Source: an uncultured Clostridia bacterium
Lineage (GTDB): Bacteria; Bacillota; Clostridia; TANB77; CAG-508
DNA: 41,918 nucleotides
Assembly: GCA_947625825.1 (NCBI GenBank)
Contig: CANQPV010000003.1
Coordinates: 1-41,918, forward strand
Direction: 5' to 3'
The notes under the pieces are model-generated. The model was not told where the DNA came from and did not search any database. It was given only the letters and a program-made list of their open reading frames with translations. A program made the position numbers and the translations under genes. This document shows, one piece after another, positions 32,987 to 41,544 of the stretch; the first letter of the stretch is position 1, and every line of letters starts with the position of its first letter.

Positions 32987-33302
32987 ATGGAAAAATATAA
33001 GATAAAATTTTCAAAGGAAGCTAGAAGTGATTATTTTGATATTATTAGATAATATTAAATATGATTTAATAGAGCCTAATATTGCTAATAAATATGCAAA
33101 ATTGATAAAAGATGAAATTAAAAAATTAGAATATAACCCACAAAGATTTTCTATTATAGATATTAAAGCAAAGAATTATACTAATATACACAAGTTAATT
33201 ATAAAAAATCATATTGCTTTTTATAGAATAAATGATAATAATAAAATTGTAAATATTGAACGAATTTTATATGGAGCTTCTAATTGGCAGAGTAAAATTT
33301 GA
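32987..33302 (+). pseudogene. RelE/ParE-type toxin gene broken by a one-base frameshift
   Basis: From ATG 32987 (CGGAGA upstream) the frame starts as a ParE-type protein (MEKYKIKFSKEARSDYFDII) but meets TAA at 33050. The other frame continues the family to 33302 with IKYDLIEPNIANKYAKLI, HIAFYRINDNNKIVNI and ERILYGASNW. Total length is 316 nt, one above a multiple of three; removing one A near 33050-33053 restores RYIKYD. The conserved toxin core is otherwise intact. It is a dead toxin or an assembly error. With HicA, this is the second such break in the window. Confidence 0.86.
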
Positions 33303-33388
33303 AATTATTTTATATTATTAGTCTATTTGCTCGGAAACAAATTGCAAAATGCTTGTAAATAGTGGTTCTTAGCATTTAGACTTTTTTT

Positions 33389-33436
33389 ATCTGCACCAGA
33401 CAAAAACTACTGAATTTTAGGAATTTCAGTAGTTTT
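33389..33436 (+). other. Third att-like site plus terminator
   Basis: ATCTGCACCAGAC (33389-33401) repeats the tRNA-Leu 3' end plus three bases after CCA. A hairpin AAAACTACTGAA with TTCAGTAGTTTT (33403-33436) follows directly. It is the most distal copy, so it may be the original tRNA terminator pushed away by insertions. It can also end the convergent diguanylate-cyclase transcript. Confidence 0.65.
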
Positions 33437-33532
33437 ATTGTATAGAAAATATGGCATATCATATAATATAAAATTTTTAGCTTAGAACCATGAGTTATTA
33501 CTAAAGCAGTAATAAAATTAAAGTTTGCAATA

Positions 33533-34459
33533 TTATTTTTTTCTTCTATCAATAGCATATGCACTACCTGGTGTGGTTTTTGCTACGTGTTTTACTTGTG
33601 CTGCCACTTCTCCAATTTCTAGAACATTTTTAAATCTTCCTTTATCTATAATAACTACACCTATAGAAATTGATGTTAGAGGGAATTGTTCTATAATACA
33701 TTTTCTATTAGGTACTTCTAAATAACCTCTTTCTATATCTTCTTCATTAAAATATTTTAACACGCCTTTATCAAACTCTAAAATAATATCTTGGCATATT
33801 TTTTCGCAGTCTATACTAGAAGTAATTGCAACGAAGTCATCTCCACCAATATGACCAATAAAATTATCTTCTGTTTCAGTATTTGAAAGATGGTTTACAA
33901 TACATCTAGAGGTAAATTTAATAATTTCATCACCTTTTAAAAATCCATAAATATCATTATATGCTTTAAAATTGTCTAAGTCTACATATAAAATAGCAAA
34001 TTCTTCTTTATTTAATAATCTTTTTTTCATTTCTGCTTGAATTTGTACATTGCCTGGAAGTCCAGTAAGAGGGCTTACTCTACGGTTTGTATCTAGAAGT
34101 CTAATTACATTTTTTATAGTATAGTATAAATATTCTTCATCAATAGGCGCTTTAATATAATGTTCTACGCAAGCTTGTAGTATTTCAACTCTATGCTTTT
34201 TTTCTTTAATAGATGAAATAACTATAATAGGTGTTATACTGTTATCTTCATTTTGTCTAATTTTATTGCAAAGCTCTACTATATTTTCTTTAATACCATC
34301 TTCATTAATTATAATTAATGATGGAATATTTTTTAAAACAATTTCAATATCTTTTGTTTTTGCTTTTTTAAATTTATAATCTGACTCTTTTTTAAATAAC
34401 TCTATTAACTTATTTTTTAGGTCGTTATTTTCATCAATTATATAAATTTCTTGTGCCAT
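33533..34459 (-). CDS. Degenerate receiver-GGDDF protein (diguanylate cyclase family)
   Basis: A 308-residue protein. Residues 1-120 look like a response-regulator receiver, but the phospho-acceptor region reads SLIIINEDG rather than LLD, so the Asp is lost or moved; the distal Lys (IKAP) remains. Residues 135-300 are a GGDEF-type domain with LTGLPGNVQI, DLDNFKAYNDIYGFLKGDE and the signature GHIGGDDFVAI. No RxxD inhibitory site precedes the signature. It may make c-di-GMP or only bind nucleotide. AAAGGAG precedes the ATG. It follows the Ig-like membrane protein by 25 bases and is its operon partner. Confidence 0.85.
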   Translation of the reverse strand: MAQEIYIIDENNDLKNKLIELFKKESDYKFKKAKTKDIEIVLKNIPSLIIINEDGIKENIVELCNKIRQNEDNSITPIIVISSIKEKKHRVEILQACVEHYIKAPIDEEYLYYTIKNVIRLLDTNRRVSPLTGLPGNVQIQAEMKKRLLNKEEFAILYVDLDNFKAYNDIYGFLKGDEIIKFTSRCIVNHLSNTETEDNFIGHIGGDDFVAITSSIDCEKICQDIILEFDKGVLKYFNEEDIERGYLEVPNRKCIIEQFPLTSISIGVVIIDKGRFKNVLEIGEVAAQVKHVAKTTPGSAYAIDRRKK

Positions 34460-34484
34460 TTTTATCTCCTTTTTCTATAGTTTT

Positions 34485-35411
34485 TTATTGCGGACTATAC
34501 ACAAGTTCTGTTGCAGCGTTTTCTGTGTATCCGCTAACATTTGTTACTTCAATAGAAATTATATTATTTCCTTCTCGTAAAGTTAAAGGTCCTACTTTTA
34601 CTTCTTTTAGGTTTATGTTTGTAGCAGAATAAGTTTCTCCATTTAGATTAATTGTAATATCTTTTATTCCATCTTTATCTTTTACTTCAAAAGTAAGTTC
34701 ATCTCTATTTTTGAATACAGCTATTTCTGGTTTTGATGTTGATGTTATTATTTCTTTTTCTATTTGTTCTACATTTCCATTTAAATCTTCTGCAATAATT
34801 GTAATTGTTCTAGTTCCAGGAGCTAATGTTAATTCTTGTTTTAATTCTTTTTGCCCCTCTGTTTCGGCATAAATAGTAACTTCATCTTCTTCTTCCCATT
34901 TATAAGTAATACTTGAAATTGCTGTTTCATCTTTAGCTATAATGATCATTTTGTCGCTACCATTTGATGTATCTATTTCTATAGTTGGTTTTGTAATATC
35001 TACTCCGTCTAATATAAATTGTTTTTGGTAAGTTACTTGTTTACCATTAACATCTTCTACTATAAGGTTTAATGTGCTATTATGTCCTAAAAGTGTAATT
35101 GTTTCTTCTGCTGAATAGTTATTTATTGGTACAACATTTTCTTCTCCGTTATCCCAAGAATATTTAATTTTCATAATTTCAGTATTGTTTTCTATGTTAA
35201 CAATAATTTCATCATTTATTCTTTGAATATTAACTACCGGTGTATTTCCTGGCTTTTTATCTTCTATATTTTTATATATTGCATAGCACCCTTCACCTGA
35301 TAGTATTAATCCAAAAATCATAATACTAATAGCAAAGAACATAACTATACTTTTTATTTCTGATGGTTTATTTGATTTTTTAGTATTTTGTGTGACAAGA
35401 ATTTGGTTCAT
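34485..35411 (-). CDS. Membrane-anchored extracellular protein with Ig-like domains
   Basis: A 308-residue protein. One membrane helix (residues 22-43, VMFFAISIMIFGLILSGEGC) anchors it, with the C-terminal part outside. The outer part holds about three beta-sandwich, Ig-like units, seen as repeated patterns such as IMKIKYSWDNGEE and ISSITYKWEEEDE, then SGYTENAATELVYSP at the end. The family is common in Clostridia but has no known function that I can name. CGGAGGG precedes the ATG, with its own promoter upstream. Operon linkage to the GGDDF protein suggests a surface-sensing or adhesion role, which is inference. Confidence 0.7.
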   Translation of the reverse strand: MNQILVTQNTKKSNKPSEIKSIVMFFAISIMIFGLILSGEGCYAIYKNIEDKKPGNTPVVNIQRINDEIIVNIENNTEIMKIKYSWDNGEENVVPINNYSAEETITLLGHNSTLNLIVEDVNGKQVTYQKQFILDGVDITKPTIEIDTSNGSDKMIIIAKDETAISSITYKWEEEDEVTIYAETEGQKELKQELTLAPGTRTITIIAEDLNGNVEQIEKEIITSTSKPEIAVFKNRDELTFEVKDKDGIKDITINLNGETYSATNINLKEVKVGPLTLREGNNIISIEVTNVSGYTENAATELVYSPQ

Positions 35412-35445
35412 AAAATTAAACCCTCCGTAAATATTTTATATAAAA

Positions 35446-35474
35446 ATTATAACATAAGCATTTTTTAATGTAAA
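35446..35474 (-). promoter_or_regulatory. Promoter of the Ig-like/GGDDF operon
   Basis: -35 TTTACA (35474-35469), 17-base spacer, -10 TATAAT (35451-35446) on the minus strand. Confidence 0.72.
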
Positions 35475-35514
35475 CCTATAAAAATAAAAAAGATGTGAAT
35501 TTTTAAAATGAAGA

Positions 35515-35580
35515 AAAAAGCTTTGTCTTAAGCTTTTAAGGTATTTAGACCTATTTGCTTAAGACAAAAGCTTTATTTTT
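35515..35580 (-). terminator. Terminator of the adhesin gene
   Basis: A long stem: AGCTTTGTCTTAAGC (35519-35533) with GCTTAAGACAAAAGCT (35557-35572), a 23-base loop and T tracts on the minus strand. It begins just after the adhesin stop codon. Confidence 0.75.
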
Positions 35581-35583
35581 AGT

Positions 35584-38500
35584 TTATAATACAAATTTCT
35601 TAATTAAAATTGTTCCACCTAATAACATTGAAGTTGATGCTAATGCTAAGATTATATAAGTTGGCGTATTACCTGTTTTGATTGATAATATTACTGGTGC
35701 ATCATCTATATCATCTTCTCCATGTACGTTATTTCCTGGAGTTGAGTCTATATCTGGTGAATTATATTCATTTTCGTCTTTATATATTTCTGCCCAGTTT
35801 GTTTTTTGTCCTAAATTGTCTTTGCTATTTTTCCATGTTAGTACAATTTCAACTGTTGCACTTTCGCCTGGTTGTAATAATTTATCTGTTAATTGATCTG
35901 TTAATACTTTGCCATCTTCTTCTCTCCATTTAGGATTGTCTTTTTTATCAAATGTTAATCCTTCTGGAATATAATCTATTATTTCTTTTGCATAACCTGC
36001 TATTTCACCTTCGTTTGTTACTTTTATTACAAATCTAAATTTAACTGTTGTTTTGCTAAGTTGATTTGATTTTATTTCAACTTTTGCAGGTGCTTCTGGG
36101 TTTTCATTTCCAGTATGTCCTGTTTTGTTTACTGTTGTTTTTCCGTTATATGTTACTATAGATTCGCTTACCCATTTCTTTAATGATAAATCAAAGTATT
36201 TTACTTTTATATGTTCTTCATCTATATCATCTTCATTTTCTTTATCATTATTTGGCTCTGAGTCTATGTCTTCAACTTCATTACCATCTTCATCAGAATC
36301 ATCTGTAATTTCTGCTATGTTTGTTATTATTCTATCTGATGTATTTGGCTCTACTACTTGGAATGCTATTTTTACATCTTTATAATCTGGCATTGTCATT
36401 TCTTTAGTAAATGCATTTATTAAGTTTTCGCCTTCTGTTTCTTCTTGCTCTTTTGATAAATAATCTGTTTCTATGTATTCAGCTTCTTCAACATTTTCTG
36501 TTTCTTCTCCTTCTGCTGTATACATTTTCCAACGATATTCTATATTAGTTTGATGTTCTGGTAAAAATACTAGTCCTTCTGGTAAATCATCTTTTACTTT
36601 TGTAGCATACCCTGCAGTATTTCCTTCATTAAATATTCTTAATGTATATGTAACAATATTTCCATTTGCTACTTCTACTGGGTCTTTTGGATGTGTATAT
36701 GTATTAGTTTCTTTATCATATACTGGCACTCTATTTGTTATTTGAGTGTCATTTACACCTGTAATAAATTTTCTTAATGCTAAGTCAAATCTCTTTAATT
36801 CTAATTTTTCAAAGTCATCATCATCTTGTTGACCTGGAATGTATTTATCTCCACGTTCAATTTCTGTGTCTTTGTATGTTGGTAAGTCTTCATCTGATGG
36901 TAAGTTATCTTCTACTATATTATCCTCTGGTTTTGAATTATTGTTTGCTAAGCTATTAGCTGTAGAATCTCTATCTAATAGATTTTGATTATCTTTGTCT
37001 TTATAGCCTGTAACTTCTGCAATATTTGTAATTTTTTCATATAAGTCTATACCATCTTTTACTTTACACCTAATTTGGACATCTATGTAATCTAAAGTAG
37101 AACTACTAAATGCTTTTAATAAAACTTTATCTTGGTCTGAAGTTCTTTGTTTATATATTTCATTTCTATTTGCAGAATTTGTAGTGTTTGGTGATGTAAT
37201 ATCTGTTGTTACTGTTCTACCATCTCTAGATACTGTCCAACCATATTTTGCATTTAATTCATCATTTATTAAAAATTCTAATTGTTCTGGCAAATAATCT
37301 GTAATTTCTGTTACATACCCGTCTATTTGTCCTTCATTATATACACGAATTGTATAAGTTACAATATCTCCATTAGAAACACTAACTGGATTTTTTGAAT
37401 GCTCATATGTTGCTGTAGTATTTTTTCCATTTGCTAAATTCTGTGTTTTTACATCTGGAACTCTACTATACATCTTTATATTTTCTCCAGATTGAACTGA
37501 ATATATAAATTTTCTTAATGCTAAATCAAAATATTGTCCTTTTAATATTAAATTTTCAAAATCGTCATCATCTTGCTGACTTTGTTCACCATAATTTTGT
37601 CTATTAACATCATTTGGAATAGAATCTCTATCTTGTAGTTTTCCGTCTTTATCAGCTTCTTGTGTAATTTCTGCAATATTTTTTAATGTTTGATCTTTAT
37701 TTCCTACTTCTGCCACTACTTCGCATTCAATTAATAAGTCTTCATAATCTAATGTAGTTCCATCAAACGCATCAATTAATTTATTATTTAAGTGATCAGT
37801 TGTTACTGTTTTTCCATCTGTAGATAATTTCCAACCATAATCTTTATTTGTTGTACTATCTGTTAAGAATTTTAATCCGTCTGGCAAGTAGTCTGTTACT
37901 TCTTTTGCATAACCTGCTACTTCGCCTTCATTATATACTCTGATAGTATATAATACTTTATCTCCTTTTTCTACTCTTAAAGGCTCTTTTGAATGTACTT
38001 TATTAGCTGTTTCTGTTTGACCATTTTTTAAATTTTGAAGTTCTTCATTTGAAATTGATGGTGTTCTAGTAGAAGTTATATCTATTCCATCAATATTAGT
38101 TGTTTTATCATTTATTTTTGTAATAAATTTTCTTAATGCTAAGTCAAATTCTAATTCTGGTGCATATGTATATATTTTTTCATCTTCAAATGTTTCTTGC
38201 TTCTTTTCTACAATAACAACTGGCTGATCTTTTTGTGCATTTGGGTTTTCTACTGACCAATATGTTGCTGTTGTTGTAAAGAATGAGCCTGAAATTTTTA
38301 ATTTTAGATTTGTAGTATTAGTTCCTGTTGGAATTGAAATGTAAAAATTTTCGCCTAATAAATTTTTTATATTTTGTTCTGTTGTTATTTTATCTGATTT
38401 TAAAAGTTTAACATCTGTAACATTGTTTCCAGCTCCATCTGTTACTGTTACATTTAAAGAATAATTAATATCAGTTCTTGATGCATTCATCTTATATGGT

Positions 38501-39384
38501 CCTAATATTAATCTATTTCCTTGATTTACTCTTGTAATAGTTGTATCTTCTAATTGTACAGGTTGCATTTGTAAAGTATTTTTATAATTGTAATTTGAAT
38601 TTTCTTCTGCAGTATTTACTAAATATTTAAACAAAGCTGTACATGCATGCATTCTATCCCAACCATTTGTAAAGTAATCTGAATCTCCAGTTCCTCTTTC
38701 ACTTAATGGTTTTTTTAAACTCTCCTCTTGGCTTCGTACTGAATTTAAATAAAATTCAAAATTTCCATTTGTTATATGATAATCACCATCACTATTTGTA
38801 AAATACCATATTGCTAACTGTTGTACTGCATCTATATCGTCATCTGTTAAATATGAAAATTCATCGCCATTTATATTTGGAAAGCCTTGTTTTTCAGCAT
38901 AATTTTTAGCTGATTCTAGTAAAATTGCTTTATTCTCTGTAGCTCTATTCATTTCTTCTGAAGATGCATTATTTAATGCTGGAACATAAATATTATCTAA
39001 AAGCCACATTAGAGATGCATAGGTTGTATTACTTTGAGGTAAGAATTTTTTATATTCTTCTGTAATGTTATCTTGCTTTAAATCAAAATATTTTGTATAT
39101 TTTGTTTGTTGTGGCTTTCCTGATAAAAGGTCATCAGAGCCAAAACCAGGTCCTCCTTTTAAGCAATATATAGTTTGTCCTATGTCATTCTGTTCCTCAT
39201 AAATTTTCCATATATTTTTTTGACTATTAGCTAATTGATAGCCATAACCTGATTTTCTTAAAAATTTAATATTTAAGGTCTTACCTTGACTATCTATTGC
39301 TGCTTGTACCATTCCAAATGAATTTAGTACAATTGTTATTAAGAACAATAATGTAAATATTAGCGCTCCTTTTTTTAATTTCAT
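35584..39384 (-). CDS. Large cell-wall adhesin with thioester domain and isopeptide-type repeats
   Basis: A 1266-residue surface protein. A signal peptide covers residues 1-29. A thioester domain follows, with Cys74 in IYCLKGG and Gln189 in VQQLAIW, the pair that forms an internal thioester able to bond covalently to host ligands. Four repeats begin at about residues 413, 619, 866 and 1064, each opening with FDLALRKF or FDLSLKKW and carrying a YNEG...GYA...DYLPEGL block; the first three also hold a NIAEIT-like block. The Lys and Asn fit isopeptide D2-type domains. Acidic linkers (DDDDFE) join them. The C-terminus SIKTG, a membrane helix and KKFVL form a sortase-type signal. GAAGGT precedes the ATG. 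Confidence 0.88.
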   Translation of the reverse strand: MKLKKGALIFTLLFLITIVLNSFGMVQAAIDSQGKTLNIKFLRKSGYGYQLANSQKNIWKIYEEQNDIGQTIYCLKGGPGFGSDDLLSGKPQQTKYTKYFDLKQDNITEEYKKFLPQSNTTYASLMWLLDNIYVPALNNASSEEMNRATENKAILLESAKNYAEKQGFPNINGDEFSYLTDDDIDAVQQLAIWYFTNSDGDYHITNGNFEFYLNSVRSQEESLKKPLSERGTGDSDYFTNGWDRMHACTALFKYLVNTAEENSNYNYKNTLQMQPVQLEDTTITRVNQGNRLILGPYKMNASRTDINYSLNVTVTDGAGNNVTDVKLLKSDKITTEQNIKNLLGENFYISIPTGTNTTNLKLKISGSFFTTTATYWSVENPNAQKDQPVVIVEKKQETFEDEKIYTYAPELEFDLALRKFITKINDKTTNIDGIDITSTRTPSISNEELQNLKNGQTETANKVHSKEPLRVEKGDKVLYTIRVYNEGEVAGYAKEVTDYLPDGLKFLTDSTTNKDYGWKLSTDGKTVTTDHLNNKLIDAFDGTTLDYEDLLIECEVVAEVGNKDQTLKNIAEITQEADKDGKLQDRDSIPNDVNRQNYGEQSQQDDDDFENLILKGQYFDLALRKFIYSVQSGENIKMYSRVPDVKTQNLANGKNTTATYEHSKNPVSVSNGDIVTYTIRVYNEGQIDGYVTEITDYLPEQLEFLINDELNAKYGWTVSRDGRTVTTDITSPNTTNSANRNEIYKQRTSDQDKVLLKAFSSSTLDYIDVQIRCKVKDGIDLYEKITNIAEVTGYKDKDNQNLLDRDSTANSLANNNSKPEDNIVEDNLPSDEDLPTYKDTEIERGDKYIPGQQDDDDFEKLELKRFDLALRKFITGVNDTQITNRVPVYDKETNTYTHPKDPVEVANGNIVTYTLRIFNEGNTAGYATKVKDDLPEGLVFLPEHQTNIEYRWKMYTAEGEETENVEEAEYIETDYLSKEQEETEGENLINAFTKEMTMPDYKDVKIAFQVVEPNTSDRIITNIAEITDDSDEDGNEVEDIDSEPNNDKENEDDIDEEHIKVKYFDLSLKKWVSESIVTYNGKTTVNKTGHTGNENPEAPAKVEIKSNQLSKTTVKFRFVIKVTNEGEIAGYAKEIIDYIPEGLTFDKKDNPKWREEDGKVLTDQLTDKLLQPGESATVEIVLTWKNSKDNLGQKTNWAEIYKDENEYNSPDIDSTPGNNVHGEDDIDDAPVILSIKTGNTPTYIILALASTSMLLGGTILIKKFVL

Positions 39385-39422
39385 TGTTTTTACCTTCTTT
39401 CCTAATATTACTATTTAAATTT

Positions 39423-39451
39423 ATTTTACTTTTGTTTTTATACTATGTCAA
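39423..39451 (-). promoter_or_regulatory. Promoter of the adhesin gene
   Basis: -35 TTGACA (39451-39446), 17-base spacer, -10 TAAAAT (39428-39423). The 39385-39760 gap otherwise holds AT-rich sequence, this promoter and the terminator at 39715-39757. Confidence 0.72.
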
Positions 39452-39714
39452 TAGCACTATTTTACACATTTTCCATATTTTTTTTGCATTGACACTTTTT
39501 TTCTTACGGATTTTATTATTACTAATTCTATAAGAAATTTATAGTCCTATATTACAATTATATTACATTTTTGTCATATTTTCAAGGGTTTTGGCGAATA
39601 AATTGGATATTTTCTTAGATTCCGTAGCAATTTACAGAATTTATACATTTTTTTCCATATTTTTATTGAACTAAAATGATATACTAATTGCATTAATTAG
39701 CTTTCTATAAAGTA

Positions 39715-39757
39715 AAAGAAAAAGCATATGAAATATTAATTTCATACGCTTTTTCCT
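39715..39757 (-). terminator. Terminator of the Cys-containing small gene
   Basis: The hairpin has arms AAAAAGCATATGAAAT and ATTTCATACGCTTTTT, with one or two mismatches, next to A and T tracts. Confidence 0.8.
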
Positions 39758-39760
39758 TTT

Positions 39761-40045
39761 TTACGGGTTCATGTTTTTCCAGAACCTGTCTATTGCTTTT
39801 TGTCTAACTGCTTCCGGCAAATCCTCTTTTTTGATACTTGTGAATTTGCCACACTCCGGGCACTGGAAAACGTAAACCTGTTCATCTTCACCCTCCAGAT
39901 GGCCATAGTCGCAGATTATGAAGATATCATCCTCAGAAACTGCGAGCAGTGCTTGGCATCCGCCGCCACCATGTCCGTTTATATTTCCAGTGCAAGTTCT
40001 TTCAATTTCCCAACTTTTCGGATTTCTTGTTGATAAGACTCTCAT
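39761..40045 (-). CDS. Small Cys-containing protein, GC-richer unit
   Basis: A 94-residue protein. CTGNINGHGGGGCQ near residue 18 and FQCPECGKFTSI near residue 60 suggest a zinc-ribbon or zinc-binding fold, with an additional Cys/His in ICDYGH. The family is not recognised. AAGGAGG precedes the ATG, with a perfect consensus promoter upstream and a terminator just after, so it is a self-contained single-gene unit. Its GC content is clearly above that of its neighbours, like purA and the gene at 11322-11549. Confidence 0.75.
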   Translation of the reverse strand: MRVLSTRNPKSWEIERTCTGNINGHGGGGCQALLAVSEDDIFIICDYGHLEGEDEQVYVFQCPECGKFTSIKKEDLPEAVRQKAIDRFWKNMNP

Positions 40046-40105
40046 GATGTAACCTCCTTAAAAGAAATTGAATTGATATAGATGCAACTTGTGCAATGTG
40101 TATAT

Positions 40106-40134
40106 ATTATAGCAAAGTATATGTATTATGTCAA
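40106..40134 (-). promoter_or_regulatory. Promoter of the Cys-containing small gene
   Basis: A perfect consensus: -35 TTGACA (40134-40129), 17-base spacer, -10 TATAAT (40111-40106). Confidence 0.8.
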
Positions 40135-40344
40135 ATTTTAAAATTTATGAAAAACTGTTATTAGTAACAAAAATTATTTAAATATATAAACCAAAAACAA
40201 TTAAGTAAAGATAGCAATAAAAAAGGTAAGAGATGAAAATAATAATGATATGTCGAAGTAAAAAAGACTTGTAACAAATGCCTAGAATGATTTAATATTA
40301 TCCAAAAATTTAAAATATAAAATTAAACTTTATGTAAAATATGG

Positions 40345-40350
40345 TATAAT
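40345..40350 (+). promoter_or_regulatory. Extended -10 promoter of the HD-domain gene
   Basis: TATAAT preceded by TGG (extended -10 TGnTATAAT). No clear -35 is seen. The leader is short, and GGAGG lies just before the start. Confidence 0.6.
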
Positions 40351-40381
40351 ATGCTTAATAAAAATAAAATGGAGGAAATTT

Positions 40382-41368
40382 ATGCAAGTATTCAGATTAT
40401 GCAAATATGAAGAATTTAAATCTATATTAGTAAAAAGAAGCTTTGAATATGTTGGACAAGAATTTCAAATTAATTCTCAAAAAAATACGCATCAATATTT
40501 ACCAAATGTAAAATATATGCATTTTTTTAAAGATGAAATTAGTTTGCTATATTTAGCAGGACATAAGGGCGATTATGTTTTTGTTTATGATATTCCTGAT
40601 GAGATTTTAAATGCTTCAAGTGGATATGGCTTTTATTTTGATTTTATTAATTTTTCTTCTATTAATAAAATAACTGAATACGCAATAGACACTAAGAAAA
40701 TTGGATTTGAACACATAAAAAGAATTTATTCTATAATACAGGATTTAGATTTTGATTATTTTCCAGAAGTTTCTGAAATATATAATAATTTAATTTGCAT
40801 ATGTAATTTTGATTTGTTGAAAGAAAAAATACAAAAAATATTAACAGGGCCCAATGCTGCTGAAGCACTATCTAAAAATATTGAAGATTTATTAAAATTA
40901 ATACCAGAAATTGAAAATATTATTAATTTTGACCATAGGCATCCACATCATAACTTAGATGTTTGGCAACATACTCTAGCTGTAATAAGAAATTTAAATA
41001 CAGATGATTTTGAACTTAATATGGCAGCATTATTACATGATATTGGAAAGCCTTTTTCATGTCAGGATGGTGAATTAAGACATTTTCATGGACATCCTGA
41101 GAAATCGTATCAAATGACTATCTCTATATTAACAAGGTTAGGCTATGATAAAGAATTTATAAACAGAGTATCATATTTAGTAAGGACTCATGATACAATC
41201 ATTGACCCTAATAGTTTAGATTCTACCTATGATATGATAAAAAAAAGATTAAAATTACAGTATGCAGATGCTAGAGCCCACCATCCTGATACAGTAGAAA
41301 AAAGAGTTAATTTCTTAGACAGCATAGAAAAGCAATTACATATATCTTTAGATGGATTTGAGATATAA
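40382..41368 (+). CDS. HD-domain phosphohydrolase with an extra N-terminal domain
   Basis: A 328-residue protein. Residues 185-300 are an HD metal-dependent phosphohydrolase domain: DVWQHTLAV, then AALLHDIGKP, then HFHGHPEKS, with a late ADARAHHP Asp. It resembles the HD part of bacterial CCA-adding enzymes but lacks their nucleotidyltransferase core. Residues 1-105 form a separate domain (VFRLCKYEEFKSIL, then YMHFFKDEISLLYL) whose pattern recalls small ADP-ribosyltransferase-like or Tpt1-like folds; this is weak inference. GGAGG precedes the ATG. A strong terminator follows at 41391-41425. The substrate is unknown, perhaps a nucleotide or RNA end. Confidence 0.75.
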   Translation: MQVFRLCKYEEFKSILVKRSFEYVGQEFQINSQKNTHQYLPNVKYMHFFKDEISLLYLAGHKGDYVFVYDIPDEILNASSGYGFYFDFINFSSINKITEYAIDTKKIGFEHIKRIYSIIQDLDFDYFPEVSEIYNNLICICNFDLLKEKIQKILTGPNAAEALSKNIEDLLKLIPEIENIINFDHRHPHHNLDVWQHTLAVIRNLNTDDFELNMAALLHDIGKPFSCQDGELRHFHGHPEKSYQMTISILTRLGYDKEFINRVSYLVRTHDTIIDPNSLDSTYDMIKKRLKLQYADARAHHPDTVEKRVNFLDSIEKQLHISLDGFEI

Positions 41369-41390
41369 TTAAACTTAATTATATCTACAA

Positions 41391-41425
41391 AAAACTTACG
41401 AAACTCTTTAGAGCTCGTAAGTTTT
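41391..41425 (+). terminator. Terminator of the HD-domain gene
   Basis: AAAACTTACGA pairs with TCGTAAGTTTT around an inner CTCTTTAGAG hairpin. A T tract follows. Confidence 0.85.
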
Positions 41426-41544
41426 CTTAAATTGGAGGCATACTCCGGATTGATGTTTTTATAAAGTTAGTAGTATCAATGCTTACAAGGCACAGAATGT
41501 GAAAATTAACGTAGTGTTAATGTAGTTTTTAAAAGTAATTTTTA

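Noticed and set aside
30637-33437. A functional prophage or integrative element at tRNA-Leu
   Set aside because: No integrase, structural, replication or conjugation gene is present between the att-like copies; only small accessory genes and remnants remain.
35678-36959. Several plus-strand frames inside the adhesin gene
   Set aside because: They are shadows of the repetitive, codon-biased coding strand, with Ser/Leu-rich artefact composition and no ribosome sites.
41426-41544. Possible small gene or transposon end between the HD gene and the DUF4825-like gene
   Set aside because: There is a GGAGG-like string but no following frame of useful length and no inverted repeat; I see nothing else in it.
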